NCBI GenBank assembly: GCA_007121555.1
Contig: SKKH01000100.1
Span: 31,952 to 95,951, forward strand
Origin: Gemmatimonadota bacterium
GTDB taxonomy: Bacteria > Gemmatimonadota > Gemmatimonadetes > Longimicrobiales > Gaopeijiaceae
Direction: 5' to 3'
DNA length: 64,000 nt
Every line of letters starts with the position of its first letter. Position 1 is the stretch's first letter. The notes beneath the pieces are model-generated. The model saw nothing but the letters and a program-made list of their open reading frames with translations, ran no database searches and was not told the DNA's origin. The translations under genes and the position numbers were made by a program. Shown here piece by piece: positions 49,028 to 59,465 of this stretch.

Positions 49028-49798
49028 ATGAAGCTGGCCCTCATGAGTGACATCCACGCCAACCTCCCGGCGCTGGAAGCCGTCCTGGCCGACCTGGAGG
49101 AACGCGCACCGGATCAGGTGGTCTGCCTTGGCGATCTGGTCGGATACGCACCCTGGCCCGATGAGGTGATCTCCGCCATCCGGAGCCGGGGCATCGTGAC
49201 CATCGCCGGCAACTATGACGAGGGCGTGGGCCTCAACTCCGACGACTGCGGCTGCGCCTACCAGACGGACGAGGACCAGGCCCGAGGCGAAGAGAGCATC
49301 GCCTTCACGAATCGGAGGATCTCGGATCGGAACCGGCACTACCTTCGCACCCTTCCCCGCCATCTCCGGTTTACCCTTCGGGCCGGACGAACCGAGGGCG
49401 CTGAGCCCTTCGAGGTCCTCCTGGTCCACGGCAGCCCCCGGAAGATCAACGAGTATCTCTTCGAGGACCGCAGCGATGCGAGCCTCCTCCGCATTGTGAG
49501 GGCCGCAGATGCGGACCTCCTCTGCTTCGGCCACACGCACAAGCCCTACCACCGGGTCCTCCCCGACCCGGAGAGCCGCTGGGGAAAGCGGCACGCGGTG
49601 AACATCGGTTCAGTGGGGAAGCCGAAGGACGGCGACCCCCGGTCGTGCTATGCGGTCCTGGAGCTGGATCCGGCCAGGGAAGTCCCCGTCGAGGTGGAGT
49701 TCGTCCGGGTCAGGTATGATGTGGAGCGGGCGGCCCAGGCCGTGGAGGAGAGTCCGCTGCCCGACGCCTTCGCCGAAGCTCTCAGGACCGCGCGGTAG
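49028..49798 (+). CDS. Calcineurin-like metallophosphoesterase (YfcE-like)
   Basis: LALMSDIHANLPALEAVL, VVCLGDLVGYAPWPDEV, IAGNYDE, LLVHGSPRKINEYLFED, CFGHTHKPYHR. Confidence 0.93.
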   Translation: MKLALMSDIHANLPALEAVLADLEERAPDQVVCLGDLVGYAPWPDEVISAIRSRGIVTIAGNYDEGVGLNSDDCGCAYQTDEDQARGEESIAFTNRRISDRNRHYLRTLPRHLRFTLRAGRTEGAEPFEVLLVHGSPRKINEYLFEDRSDASLLRIVRAADADLLCFGHTHKPYHRVLPDPESRWGKRHAVNIGSVGKPKDGDPRSCYAVLELDPAREVPVEVEFVRVRYDVERAAQAVEESPLPDAFAEALRTAR

Positions 49799-49889
49799 CC
49801 TGCGGGGCGTGCGGCACCAGGGGTGGCGAAAACGGCGCGGCGGCGGCATCGTTCGCGGACGCCTGCGCCCCCTCCCACAGGAGCTCTCG

Positions 49890-51359
49890 ATGTCTCGGTC
49901 CCCTCGCGTTCCACTCCGCTTCCTCCTCTCCGCTCTCGGAGGACTCGCACTTCTTCCCCTCCTCGCGGGGTCTCCCCAGACGGCGGATCGGACAGCCGGC
50001 GATGCGGGGATCGGTTCGGCGCCGGTCGATCTGGAGGTGGCGTCCGCATGGTTCTCTCCCCTCGCTGCCCTCGATGCCCAGGAGCGACCCTTCGGCACCC
50101 TGCGGGAGCAAGCCGAGGTCCAGCAGGAGTGGCTTCGGCTGCGACTGGAGCGGGTGGCACCTCGCCTGATGCGGGAGCACGGCGTGGACATGTGGATCAT
50201 CCCCTCCAGGGAATACAACGAAGATCCGGTGTTTCAGGCCCTGGTATCACCCACGACTTTCGCGGCCCGTCGCCGCTCGATCTACATCTTCTGCGACCGG
50301 GGCGAAGAGCTGGGCGTGCAGCGCCTTGCGATCGGGGGCACGGACCAGGGGGGCCTATGGGAGGTGATCCGGGAGCCCGACGCCGCCGTGGACGCCCGGG
50401 GCCGCGCCCAGGAGCCCTACGGGTTCGACCAGTGGCGCCTGCTCACCCCGGTGGTGGAGGAGTGCGACCCCCAGCGGATCCAGGTGAACATCTCATACAA
50501 CTACGCCTTCTCCGATGGTCTCAACGCCGGGGAGTGGGAGCAGATGCAGGTGGCGCTGGGGCCGATCTACCGGCATCGGGTCGTCCACGAAGAGCTCCTC
50601 CCCCTCCAGTACATCGAAGAGCGCCTCCCCGAGATGCTGCCCACCTACAGGGAGATGATGGGGTGGGTGCACGAAACCATCGCCACCGCCTTCTCCAACG
50701 AGGTCATCGTCCCGGGGGAGACCCGGACCCAGGACGTGGTCTGGTGGATGCGACAGCAGGTGAACGATGCGGGGATGCAGAGCTGGTTCCAGCCCTCTGT
50801 GAGCGTCCAGCGGAGAGGAGGTGTGGAGGGGTCCAACCCGGTGATCCAGCGCGGCGACGTCCTTCACACCGACTTCGGGATCTACGTGATGGGGCTGGCC
50901 ACCGACACCCAGCACATGGGGTACGTGCTGGCCGAGGGCGAGACCGACGTGCCCGAAGGCCTCAAGGTGGCGCTCCGCAACTCGAACCGGTTCCAGGACA
51001 TCCTGCTGGAGGAGATGGTCCCGGGACGGAGCGGCGACGAGGTGCTGCACGCCAGCCTGGAGCGGATGCACGAGGAAGGGCTGGACGGGACGATGTACAC
51101 CCACCCCATCGGAGACCATGGCCACGGCGCCGGCCCCCTCATCGGCCTCTGGGATCGTCAGGAGGGAGTTCAGGGCATGGATGCGGTGCCCATCCGCCCC
51201 AACACCTGGTTCTCCACCGAACTCCAGGTGACCACCCCCGTTCCGGAGTGGGACGACCAGCCCGTCCGAAGCGCCCAGGAGGAAGAGGCCTACCTGGACG
51301 AGGAGGGCGAGCGCCACTGGGTCCTGGAGCGACAGGAGGAGTTTCACATCGTGAGGTGA
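49890..51359 (+). CDS. M24 family aminopeptidase-like protein, secreted
   Basis: Signal-like RFLLSALGGLALLPLLAG; pita-bread ligand motifs DVLHTDFGIYVMGLATDTQHMGYV, THPIGDHGHGAGP, TELQVTTPVPEW, QEEFHIV. Confidence 0.88.
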   Translation: MSRSPRVPLRFLLSALGGLALLPLLAGSPQTADRTAGDAGIGSAPVDLEVASAWFSPLAALDAQERPFGTLREQAEVQQEWLRLRLERVAPRLMREHGVDMWIIPSREYNEDPVFQALVSPTTFAARRRSIYIFCDRGEELGVQRLAIGGTDQGGLWEVIREPDAAVDARGRAQEPYGFDQWRLLTPVVEECDPQRIQVNISYNYAFSDGLNAGEWEQMQVALGPIYRHRVVHEELLPLQYIEERLPEMLPTYREMMGWVHETIATAFSNEVIVPGETRTQDVVWWMRQQVNDAGMQSWFQPSVSVQRRGGVEGSNPVIQRGDVLHTDFGIYVMGLATDTQHMGYVLAEGETDVPEGLKVALRNSNRFQDILLEEMVPGRSGDEVLHASLERMHEEGLDGTMYTHPIGDHGHGAGPLIGLWDRQEGVQGMDAVPIRPNTWFSTELQVTTPVPEWDDQPVRSAQEEEAYLDEEGERHWVLERQEEFHIVR

Positions 51360-51423
51360 GGGGCGTTTCAGCTGATGTGCGGGTCGGGGAGTGGGGGCGG
51401 TCGCGCCGTCCCCGCAGCTCGAT

Positions 51424-51858
51424 TCAGCGCACGACCCCCTGCACGTAGTCCCTCAGACGGTGGTTCTCGGCTTCCACCTCCTGACGGACGGCGTTGACCA
51501 CGTCGCCGATGGAGATGATGCCCGCGAGGGTGCCTTCGTCCATCACAGGGAGGTGGCGGACCCGATTCCGAGTCATGATCTCCATCACGTACTGGACGTC
51601 GTGGCTCGGCAGGCTGACCATGAGGTCCTGGGTCATCTGACTCTCGACCGACTCGGAGCGGAGCTTCCCCGGATCCCGGCTCGCCAGCCGCAGGATGTCC
51701 CGCTCCGTCAGGATCCCCACCACCTCCTCACCCTGCAGGACGACCAGGGAGCCGATCCCATTGGCCACCAGAAGTTGAAGGGCGTCCATCACCGTGGCGC
51801 CTGGCGAGATCGTGACGACGCCCCTTCCCTTCTTGTCCAGAATCTGTCGGATCTTCAT
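51424..51858 (-). CDS. Tandem CBS domain protein
   Basis: TVMDALQLLVANGIGSLVVLQGEEVVGILTERDILR and VMEIMTRNRVRHLPVMDEGTLAGIISIGDVV. Confidence 0.92.
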   Translation of the reverse strand: MKIRQILDKKGRGVVTISPGATVMDALQLLVANGIGSLVVLQGEEVVGILTERDILRLASRDPGKLRSESVESQMTQDLMVSLPSHDVQYVMEIMTRNRVRHLPVMDEGTLAGIISIGDVVNAVRQEVEAENHRLRDYVQGVVR

Positions 51859-52044
51859 GGGGAACCTCCTGTTCCGGGCGGAGCGCACGGACGAGAGGTC
51901 GTCCCGGGCGACTCCAGGTGAGACCGTGTGAACCTTCAATATGGGGTGGAGGAGCCTCTGAGCGTAAGACTCGATTGGTTCGATCCCGCAGCCGGTTCGC
52001 CCCGATCAAGGTCGGAATGTCCTGTTACCGTCGTGACGCCTCGA

Positions 52045-52989
52045 CTATGCCGGAGCCATCTCATCCACGTCCTCGACGATCTCGGTCCTCGTCTTCACCG
52101 CTCCCCGCGAGGGAGGAATGATCTCGCCCCGCTGCTGCACGCTGGCCCGGGTGAACGCGGCCCCGAAGAAGATGATCAGGGCCGAGTAGTAGACCCACAT
52201 CAGGACCAGGACGAGCGACCCCGCAGCCCCATAGGTGGAGGCGGGTCCGGCCTGGGTCAGGTAGATGGAGATGAGATATTGACCCAGTACGAAGAGGATC
52301 CCGGTGACCGCCGCCCCCCGCGCCACGTGGGCCCAGCGGAGTCGAACGTCCGGCAGCACCTTGAAGATCATCGCGAAGAGGAGGATGGCCATGAGGAGTG
52401 AGATCCCCAGGTCCAGCCCCGACACCAGGACCGATGGGATGGGGATGAGGTCTTCGGCGAAGCGTACGACGGTCCGCACCGCCATGCTCACCAGGAACGA
52501 GGTCAACAGGAGTAGGCCGATCACCAGCACCATTCCGAACGACACCAGACGAGTGAGGATGAATACGACGATCCCCTTTCGTGACGGACGAGCGGTCACT
52601 CCCCAGATCGAGTTCAAGGCGGTCTGGAGCTGAGCGAACACCGTCGTGGCCCCGAAAAGCACCGCGCCGATGCCAAGTAGCGTAGGCAGGATTCCAGCTT
52701 CCTCGATCCGGGAGCTTCGTACGGCCTCTTCGACCACGCCGGCCGCATCGGGACCGATGAACTGGTCGATCTGGGCGGTGATCTCCCCGCGCACGGCCTC
52801 TTCACCGAAGAAGACGCCGGTGAGGGTGATCACGATGATGAGGAGCGGAGCCAGGGAGAAGAGGGTGTAGAAGGCCAGTGCGCCAGCTAGCTGGAAGGCG
52901 TTCTTCGACGACCAAAGCTCTGCGGAGTCCTTGAGGAGCCTCCAACCGCCTTGCAGCCGGTTCGAGCTTGAGGATCCATCAGATTTCAC
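52045..52989 (-). CDS. YihY/BrkB family membrane protein
   Basis: QLAGALAFYTLFSLAPLLIIVITLTGVFFGEEAVRGEI, LNSIWGV, GAAGSLVLVLMWVYYSALIIFFGAAFTRA. Confidence 0.9.
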   Translation of the reverse strand: MKSDGSSSSNRLQGGWRLLKDSAELWSSKNAFQLAGALAFYTLFSLAPLLIIVITLTGVFFGEEAVRGEITAQIDQFIGPDAAGVVEEAVRSSRIEEAGILPTLLGIGAVLFGATTVFAQLQTALNSIWGVTARPSRKGIVVFILTRLVSFGMVLVIGLLLLTSFLVSMAVRTVVRFAEDLIPIPSVLVSGLDLGISLLMAILLFAMIFKVLPDVRLRWAHVARGAAVTGILFVLGQYLISIYLTQAGPASTYGAAGSLVLVLMWVYYSALIIFFGAAFTRASVQQRGEIIPPSRGAVKTRTEIVEDVDEMAPA

Positions 52990-53077
52990 AGAACCCCTCC
53001 ATGACGAGATGATTCGAGCGAAGTTGTACCCGAGAGTTTGGGGATCACTCCGGGACTCGACCGAAGCGGCGCCGGGG

Positions 53078-53365
53078 TCATTCCGCAGCCTCCCGGATCG
53101 CCTCCCTGAGACGGGGCCAGACGTAGGGGGCCTGAGTCAGGAACCGAGCACGCTGCTCCGGACGGGAGGCCAGGTAAGCCCAGGCAGCCCTTCCCCCTTT
53201 CGCCCGATTGCATCCCACACACGCGGTCACCAGGTTGCCGGAGCTGTTGTCCCCTCCCCGCATCCGCGGCTCCACATGGTCCACCGATAGCTCCACCTCC
53301 GGGGACGCCTCCCCGCAGTAGACGCAGGTGAAGTCGTCGCGCGCGAAGATCTCGGAGCGATTCAT
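53078..53365 (-). CDS. HNH endonuclease family protein
   Basis: FTCVYCGEASPEVELSVDHVEPRMRGGDNSSGNLVTACVGCNRAKGG. Confidence 0.92.
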   Translation of the reverse strand: MNRSEIFARDDFTCVYCGEASPEVELSVDHVEPRMRGGDNSSGNLVTACVGCNRAKGGRAAWAYLASRPEQRARFLTQAPYVWPRLREAIREAAE

Positions 53366-53452
53366 CGAGTGAAGGTCGGAGGTTGGGGATCGTGGGCCTG
53401 GGCGGACGCCAGGTAATGGTTCCCAAGAACCCCAGTGTTTCCAACGATATGG

Positions 53453-54819
53453 TCAACGCTCGGGAAGGGGCCCGAGCTGGATGTCTCCTCCGACTTCCAG
53501 CTCTGCCCGCAGCTTGGCCCGATGGGCTTCGTCCGAAGCCACCTCCAGCGCCCGTTGATGAAGCCTCAGTCCGTCGTCGGTTCGGCCCCACTGGAGATAG
53601 ACCAGCGCGAGCTCGTTCAGGCCGTTCGTGTACCGCGAGGTCTCGGGCGAGGGATGAAGGGCCTTCAGGTACTCCGACTCCGCCTCCGGAAACCGATGCT
53701 GAAGCCGACGGAGATTGCCCAGATTGGCGTGTGCGAAGTCCCGAATGCGGCTTCCTGAACGGGAGATCCGAAGGGCCGTCTGAAGCTCGGTCTCCGCTTC
53801 CTTCCACCAACCATCGGCGTCGTCCGTGCGTCCCATGGCCTTCAACTCACTGCCCCCCTTGGTCAGGATGTACCCCAGGTTGTTGTGGGTCACCGCGAAT
53901 CGGTTCGGATGCTCTCGGATGAGTGCCCGGTAGATTTCTCGTCCTTTCCGGATGTCGTCCAACCGCTCCGTACAGTGCCAGGCGAAGGCCAGGGCCTGCA
54001 TGGCGGCCGGGTCGTCCTTGCCCAGGAGGGTCACCGCCTCCTGCCCTGCCTGACGAGCTCGGGCTACGACGCCGTCGTCGATTCTTCCGTAGCGATGCCG
54101 CTTCTGGCTGAGGCAACGGGAGATTCCCACCCAGGCGAGCCCTTCCACCCGCCGGTCCAGCTCCAGACGCAGGTGTGCGATCCTGTCCGCCTCGGCCCGG
54201 GCGGCCTCCTGAGCCCTACGGAAGAATCCCAGCGCCCGCTCGTTGCTGGCGGCCCCCTGAAAGGTCGACATGTGGAGGGCTCCCCGGTTGTACCAGGCCA
54301 GTGCATAGAGCGGATCATGCTCCAACGCCTCCGCCAGCAGGGCGTCCACCGCTCCAAATGCCTCGGGATCGCCGACATGGTAGTCGGGGCCGTCCCAGCG
54401 ATGGATCGCCAGGGTAAGGGCCCGGAAGGCCCGCCAGTCCCGGGTCGAGGTGCTACCCGACCCCTCCAGATGCGGCAGCCGGACCGTATCCAGGACGATG
54501 CGGTGGGCCAGCTCCTCGGTGACGTCCTTCAGCTGGTCCGGTCCGGATCCGGCCACCGGAACGCTCCAGGCGTGGAAGGCGCTTCCACCCCGCCGAAGTC
54601 GGGATCGGTGGACGGGTGTCCGAAGGTACGGACGAAGACCGTCCGCTCCCGCCGGATTCTCACCCAGATCGCCACCGCGATCAGGCCGATGGCGATGACG
54701 AGGACGGCGATCTTGAGGAGCTGCCAGGCCCCCGTGAGGATCGGATGCGTCACCAGGGCGTCCCCCATGGTCAGGGTAGCGTCGCGTCGAAAGGGTCGGG
54801 GAGGGCATTCCCATACCAT
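53453..54819 (-). pseudogene. Membrane-anchored TPR protein split by an apparent frameshift
   Basis: TM N-terminus AWQLLKIAVLVIAIGLIAVAIWVRIRRERTVFVRTFGHPSTDPDFGGVEA is in ORF 54529-54819; continuation FHAWSVPVAGSGPDQLKDVTEEL plus TPRs is in ORF 53453-54814. Confidence 0.55.
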
Positions 54820-55523
54820 TCCGCTACCAGAGTGGAGCCGTCGGCCAGATAGGTGGTGGCGTCGTACTCCTCTCCGAATTCCGGACCGATCCGGTACGCG
54901 GCGCCCCGGGCGAGTACGATGTCGCGCCAGAGGGGAAGGAGGCGCTCGGGCCCGGCCCCTAGCCAGGGTTCGACCCAGGGAGTGTCGGGCCGGCCGACGT
55001 AGATGAGTGCTTCGGTCGGGAGGAACCCATCCGGTGGGGCCTCGGCCCCGTTCGACTCCAGTTCCTCCGAGGGCGAATCCCAGGACGGGACCGGCTCCAC
55101 CTGCACCCGGACGCGGTCGTAGTACCTCTCGCGCTGGTGGAGCGCGTCCAGGGCGAGGGGGTCCAGTGTGAACAGGACTCCGTTGAAGTGCGCTTCCTCT
55201 CTCCTCTCCAGATTCGCTGCCGCCGCCTCGATGGGCTCGCTGGAATCGTGGAGGCTGGGCTCGTAATGGTCAGGGCGGAGATTGAAGAGCCGGCGATATC
55301 CCCGGACACGGACCGGGAGGAATCGCGCCCGCCGGGCGGCACCCTCGCCCACGGTCCGAGCCAGGGAGGCACGACTCAGGAGCGTCCCGTAGCCGACGAT
55401 TCCGGCGGGCCCCGTGGGAGGAGGTTGGTGGTTCACACTGGTATCCTGAAGGGTTGGGAGCCTCGACTTCAGCCGGGAGCAACATGGGGTTCTGCCCGAT
55501 CGCGGCGCTACCGCCCGAGCCAC
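54771..55523 (-). CDS. Gamma-glutamylcyclotransferase-like protein
   Basis: AGIVGYGTLLSRASLARTVGEG, VRGYRRLFNLRP, FNGVLFTLDPLALDALHQRERYYDRVRV; true start probably internal. Confidence 0.75.
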   Translation of the reverse strand: MARAVAPRSGRTPCCSRLKSRLPTLQDTSVNHQPPPTGPAGIVGYGTLLSRASLARTVGEGAARRARFLPVRVRGYRRLFNLRPDHYEPSLHDSSEPIEAAAANLERREEAHFNGVLFTLDPLALDALHQRERYYDRVRVQVEPVPSWDSPSEELESNGAEAPPDGFLPTEALIYVGRPDTPWVEPWLGAGPERLLPLWRDIVLARGAAYRIGPEFGEEYDATTYLADGSTLVAEWYGNALPDPFDATLP

Positions 55524-55624
55524 CGCTGAGGGTCGAGACTTCCCTTCGGGGAGTGGTTTATAATAAAATCACATTATTCTGTCGCGTCTCCAGCTTCCAG
55601 GGGGCCTCGGGGCGAATCGGCCTT

Positions 55625-57019
55625 CTAGCTCCTGGAGAAGGCTTCGTGCGGCGACCCGGCCGTTGAACTCTCCCTGTCGTCCGTGGGCGAGCCGCCGCCT
55701 CGGCTCAGCGCTCCGGCCAGGTCGCCACCCGAGGGCTTCTGGTAGACGCGCAGTCCGAACTCGGGGATGGTGGCCAGGACGTGATCCATGATGTCTCCCT
55801 GGATCCCTTCGTAGACCGGCCACCGGGTGTCGTTGGCGAAGCCGTAGATCTCCATGGGAAGGCCCTCGGGACCCGGCTCCATCTGCCTGACCATGCTGAT
55901 CATGTCGGCGTGAATCCCCGGGTGGCTTCGGATGTACTCGATCAGGTATGCGCGGAAGGTGCCCAGGTTCGTGAGTCGACGCCGGTGGGGGATGAGCCCC
56001 TCCCGAGCCGGGTGCTCGCGGTTGAAGGCCTCCACTTCCTCCCGCTTGCGGCGCATGTAGTCCTCCAGGAGCTCCCACTGCTCGAATCGCTCCATTTCGT
56101 CTTCGGTGAGGAAACGAACGCTGTTCTGATCCAGGAAGACGCACCGCTTGATCCGCCGGCCTCCGGACTCGGTCATCCCTCGCCAGTTCCGGAAGGAGTG
56201 CTCCAGGAATTTGTGGGTGGGGATGTAGGTGAGGGTACGGTCCCAGTTCTGGACGGTGATGGTGTTCAGGGCGATGTCCACCACGTCGCCATCGGCCTGG
56301 AACGGCGACATCTCGATCCAGTCTCCGGTCCGAAGGGTGTCGTTGGTTGTGATCTGTATTCCCGCCACCAGCGAGAGGAGGGTGTCCCGGAAGACCAGGA
56401 GGAGGACCGCGGTCATGGCGCCGAGCCCACCCAGGAAGATGGCTGGATTCCGGTCCATGAGGATGGACACGATGATGATGAGCCCCGCCAGATGGGCCAC
56501 CACGTTGGCCAGTTGGAGGAACCCCTTGATGGGCCGCTCCCGAGCCCGTGGGTTCTGGGTGTAGATCCGGTTAACGCCGTCCAGGAAGGCGTCGAAGGCG
56601 CGGATGACCACCAGGAACATGCTGGCCAGGAGCACCCGGCGCAGGATGTCCAGCGGCGCCTCGGGGAGGTGAGGTACGACCGGAAGACCGAAGTACCAGA
56701 CCAGGAGTGGAAGCCCCCAGGAGAGCCGCTGGGGGAAGCGGGCTTCAAAGAGAGCCTGGTCCCATTGGGCTGGGGTCTGGCGAGCCACGTATTCCACGAA
56801 GCGCAGGATGTAGTGCTGCACGATCCGGAGCAGCACGAGACCGGCCAGAAAGATCCCGAGCAGAGCCAATCCGGTGGCCCATCCCGGATTCGCCTGGGCC
56901 CAGGCCTGGAGCCCCTCCAGCCAGGGCGCCCAGGGCTCCGGGGCGTCCGGGCCGTCCGGCGCACCGAAGGTGGACTGGAGGGACGTTGGCACGACGCTGA
57001 CGTTCCACTCGTTGGTCAA
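55625..57019 (-). CDS. MscS-family mechanosensitive channel
   Basis: DRNPAIFLGGLGAMTAVLLLVFRDTLLSLVAGIQITTNDTLRTGDWIEMSPFQADGDVVDIALNTITVQNWDRTLTYIPTHKFLEHSFRNW. Confidence 0.93.
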   Translation of the reverse strand: MTNEWNVSVVPTSLQSTFGAPDGPDAPEPWAPWLEGLQAWAQANPGWATGLALLGIFLAGLVLLRIVQHYILRFVEYVARQTPAQWDQALFEARFPQRLSWGLPLLVWYFGLPVVPHLPEAPLDILRRVLLASMFLVVIRAFDAFLDGVNRIYTQNPRARERPIKGFLQLANVVAHLAGLIIIVSILMDRNPAIFLGGLGAMTAVLLLVFRDTLLSLVAGIQITTNDTLRTGDWIEMSPFQADGDVVDIALNTITVQNWDRTLTYIPTHKFLEHSFRNWRGMTESGGRRIKRCVFLDQNSVRFLTEDEMERFEQWELLEDYMRRKREEVEAFNREHPAREGLIPHRRRLTNLGTFRAYLIEYIRSHPGIHADMISMVRQMEPGPEGLPMEIYGFANDTRWPVYEGIQGDIMDHVLATIPEFGLRVYQKPSGGDLAGALSRGGGSPTDDRESSTAGSPHEAFSRS

Positions 57020-57159
57020 GTTCGTCTTCCCGTTTCTTCGGCGCAGGCGTTGGAAGCCCGGCCATGGTTCGATGTCCCGGTCCCTGGACAGAAGGCCTTC
57101 GGAGTGCCCACTCTCAAAATAGACACAGCCCGCAGCATATCACGAATGGAGATTGCCCC

Positions 57160-59397
57160 ATGCGTTGCTCTACCTCCCAGACCTCCCGATGCCAGCGTTC
57201 GGAAAGGGTGCACCCACGCCCGCGTCCTGTCCAGGCTTCGGCGCTGTCCCCCGACCGCCTATCCCCCATCCAGACTTGGCCCGTCGGGGATGGCTCCCCT
57301 GCGCGCTTGCTCTCCCTGGGCACGCTGCTTCTCGTGATCGGCCTTCTTCTTCCCGGAGCGCCCGTGTTCGCACAGGAGGCGGGAGCACCGGAGGCTCCGG
57401 CCGCCGACGCTCCGGCCGCCACCGAGCGCCTCTCTCTGGCTCACCACCTGGAGTGGGAGACGCTCCAGTCGCCACGGATCTCCCCCGACGGCCGACAGAT
57501 CGTGTACACCCGGCGGTTCAGGGATCCAGTGGGAGATGGGTGGGACAACGAACTCTGGGTCATGAACGCCGATGGGAGCCGGAACCGGCTCCTGGGAGAG
57601 GGCTCGGATCCCCGGTGGTCTCCAGATGGGGAGCGGATCGCCTACCTGCGTGAGGGGAGGCCGGGCGGCACCCAGATCTGGGTGCGCTGGATGGACGAGG
57701 AGGGAGCCGCGAGCCAGGTGACCCGTATGGAGCATGGGCCCTCCAGCCTCCGCTGGTCCCCGGACGGGCGGACCCTGGCCTTCCAGGCCCCGGTGCCCGC
57801 GGCGCCGGATCCGAGCTGGCGGATCGACCTGCCCGATCGACCGGGTGGGGCGGAATGGACTGAGGACGCCCACGTGGAGGACCGGATCCACTACCGGCGA
57901 GACGGCACCGGAATTCTTCCTCGAACCTACCAGCAGCTCTTCGTGGTCTCTGCGGAGGGAGGGTCACCGCGGCAGGTCACCCATGGGGACTGGGATCACG
58001 GTGCACCCCGGTGGACCTTCGACGGCCAGCGCCTGGTCTTTCAGTCCCTTCGGGTGGAGGATGCGGATCGCCAGTGGCGACACTCGGAGATCTACGACGT
58101 GGAGGTGGCCACCCGGGAGATCCGTCAGCTTACCGATCGCCGGGGGCCCGATGGGAGTCCGGTCCCCTCGCCCGACGGACGGCACATCGCCCTCGTGGGC
58201 CATGAGTTCACCCGGGACACCTTCTACGAGCAGAAGCTCTGGGTCATGGACTCCGACGGCCAGAACCTTCGGGAACTGGCCGCTGAGCTGGACCGGACCC
58301 CCCGCAACCCCCGCTGGGCCCCCGATGGGAGCGGGGTCTATTTCGATGCGGAGGACCGGGGGCATCGACACGTCTTCTTTGCCTCGCTGGATGGGGGCCT
58401 CGAGCAGGTGACTGACGGGACCCAGGTCGTGACCCTCACCGGGATGGCGGACGACGGCACCGCGGTGGGCACCCTGACCACGGCCCACGACCCGGGGAGT
58501 CTCATCCGCCTGGACCGGGGCGAGGGAGGGGTCGGCTCAGCCCGGAGTCCCACCGTCCTCCTTTCCAGCAATGCGGAGCTACTGGCCCGGGTGGAGCTCG
58601 GCGAGGTCGAGGAGATCTGGTACGAGTCCTTCGATGGCACCGAGGTCCAGGGCTGGATCGTCAAGCCGCCCGAATTCGATCCCAATGAGCGCTATCCCCT
58701 GATCCTCGCCATCCACGGCGGCCCTCACATCATGTGGGACGTGGGCTTCGATTTCGCCTGGCAGGAGCACGCCTCGAACAATTACGTGGTCCTCTACACC
58801 AACCCCCGGGGCAGCTCGGGGTACGGCAGCGCCTTCGGGAACGAGATCGATCACGCCTACCCTGGAGGGGACTACGACGATCTCATGATCGGGGTGGATT
58901 CTCTCCTGGCCCGGGGATACATCGACGAAGAGAACCTCTTCGTGTACGGGGGAAGTGGAGGTGGGGTGCTCACCGCCTGGATCGTGGGCCACACCGACCG
59001 GTTCACGGCAGCGGTGTCCAAGGCCCCCGTGATCAACTGGATGTCCTTCGTGGGGACCACGGATGGCTCGGGGTGGTACCGGAACTTCCGGGAGTTGCCC
59101 TGGGATGACCCCTCGGAGCACCTGGAGCGGTCTCCCCTCATGTACGTGGGGAACGTGACCACACCCACCATGCTCATGACCCATGAACGGGATCTCCGGA
59201 CGCCCATCAGCCAGAGCGAGGAGTACTACATGGCTCTGCAGATGGAAGGTGTACCCACCGCCATGGTTCGACTCAAGGACGGGTGGCATCACCGCCGCGA
59301 GCCTCCCTCCAACTTCTACCGGGTCCAGCTCTACCTGCGGAACTGGTTCGAGCGCCACATGGTGGGGGAGACCCCGGCCACGGCCGACGGGCTATGA
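57160..59397 (+). CDS. S9 family (prolyl oligopeptidase-type) serine peptidase
   Basis: Signal LLSLGTLLLVIGLLLPGAPVFAQ; WSPDG repeats; LILAIHGGPHIMWD; NLFVYGGSGGGVLTAWIVGHTD; DGWHHRREPPSNFYRVQLYLRNWFERH. Confidence 0.94.
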   Translation: MRCSTSQTSRCQRSERVHPRPRPVQASALSPDRLSPIQTWPVGDGSPARLLSLGTLLLVIGLLLPGAPVFAQEAGAPEAPAADAPAATERLSLAHHLEWETLQSPRISPDGRQIVYTRRFRDPVGDGWDNELWVMNADGSRNRLLGEGSDPRWSPDGERIAYLREGRPGGTQIWVRWMDEEGAASQVTRMEHGPSSLRWSPDGRTLAFQAPVPAAPDPSWRIDLPDRPGGAEWTEDAHVEDRIHYRRDGTGILPRTYQQLFVVSAEGGSPRQVTHGDWDHGAPRWTFDGQRLVFQSLRVEDADRQWRHSEIYDVEVATREIRQLTDRRGPDGSPVPSPDGRHIALVGHEFTRDTFYEQKLWVMDSDGQNLRELAAELDRTPRNPRWAPDGSGVYFDAEDRGHRHVFFASLDGGLEQVTDGTQVVTLTGMADDGTAVGTLTTAHDPGSLIRLDRGEGGVGSARSPTVLLSSNAELLARVELGEVEEIWYESFDGTEVQGWIVKPPEFDPNERYPLILAIHGGPHIMWDVGFDFAWQEHASNNYVVLYTNPRGSSGYGSAFGNEIDHAYPGGDYDDLMIGVDSLLARGYIDEENLFVYGGSGGGVLTAWIVGHTDRFTAAVSKAPVINWMSFVGTTDGSGWYRNFRELPWDDPSEHLERSPLMYVGNVTTPTMLMTHERDLRTPISQSEEYYMALQMEGVPTAMVRLKDGWHHRREPPSNFYRVQLYLRNWFERHMVGETPATADGL

Positions 59398-59465
59398 GGG
59401 CTGTCGAACAAGTGGAGTGATCCCCGTCGGAAGCGCCGGGCCGCCGAATCCAGGGCCGTGCGCCC

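Noticed and set aside
55555-55600. AT-rich tract (ttataataaaatcacattattc) considered as a mobile-element junction
   Set aside because: No flanking repeats or transposase; more simply an intergenic promoter region for the minus-strand gene.
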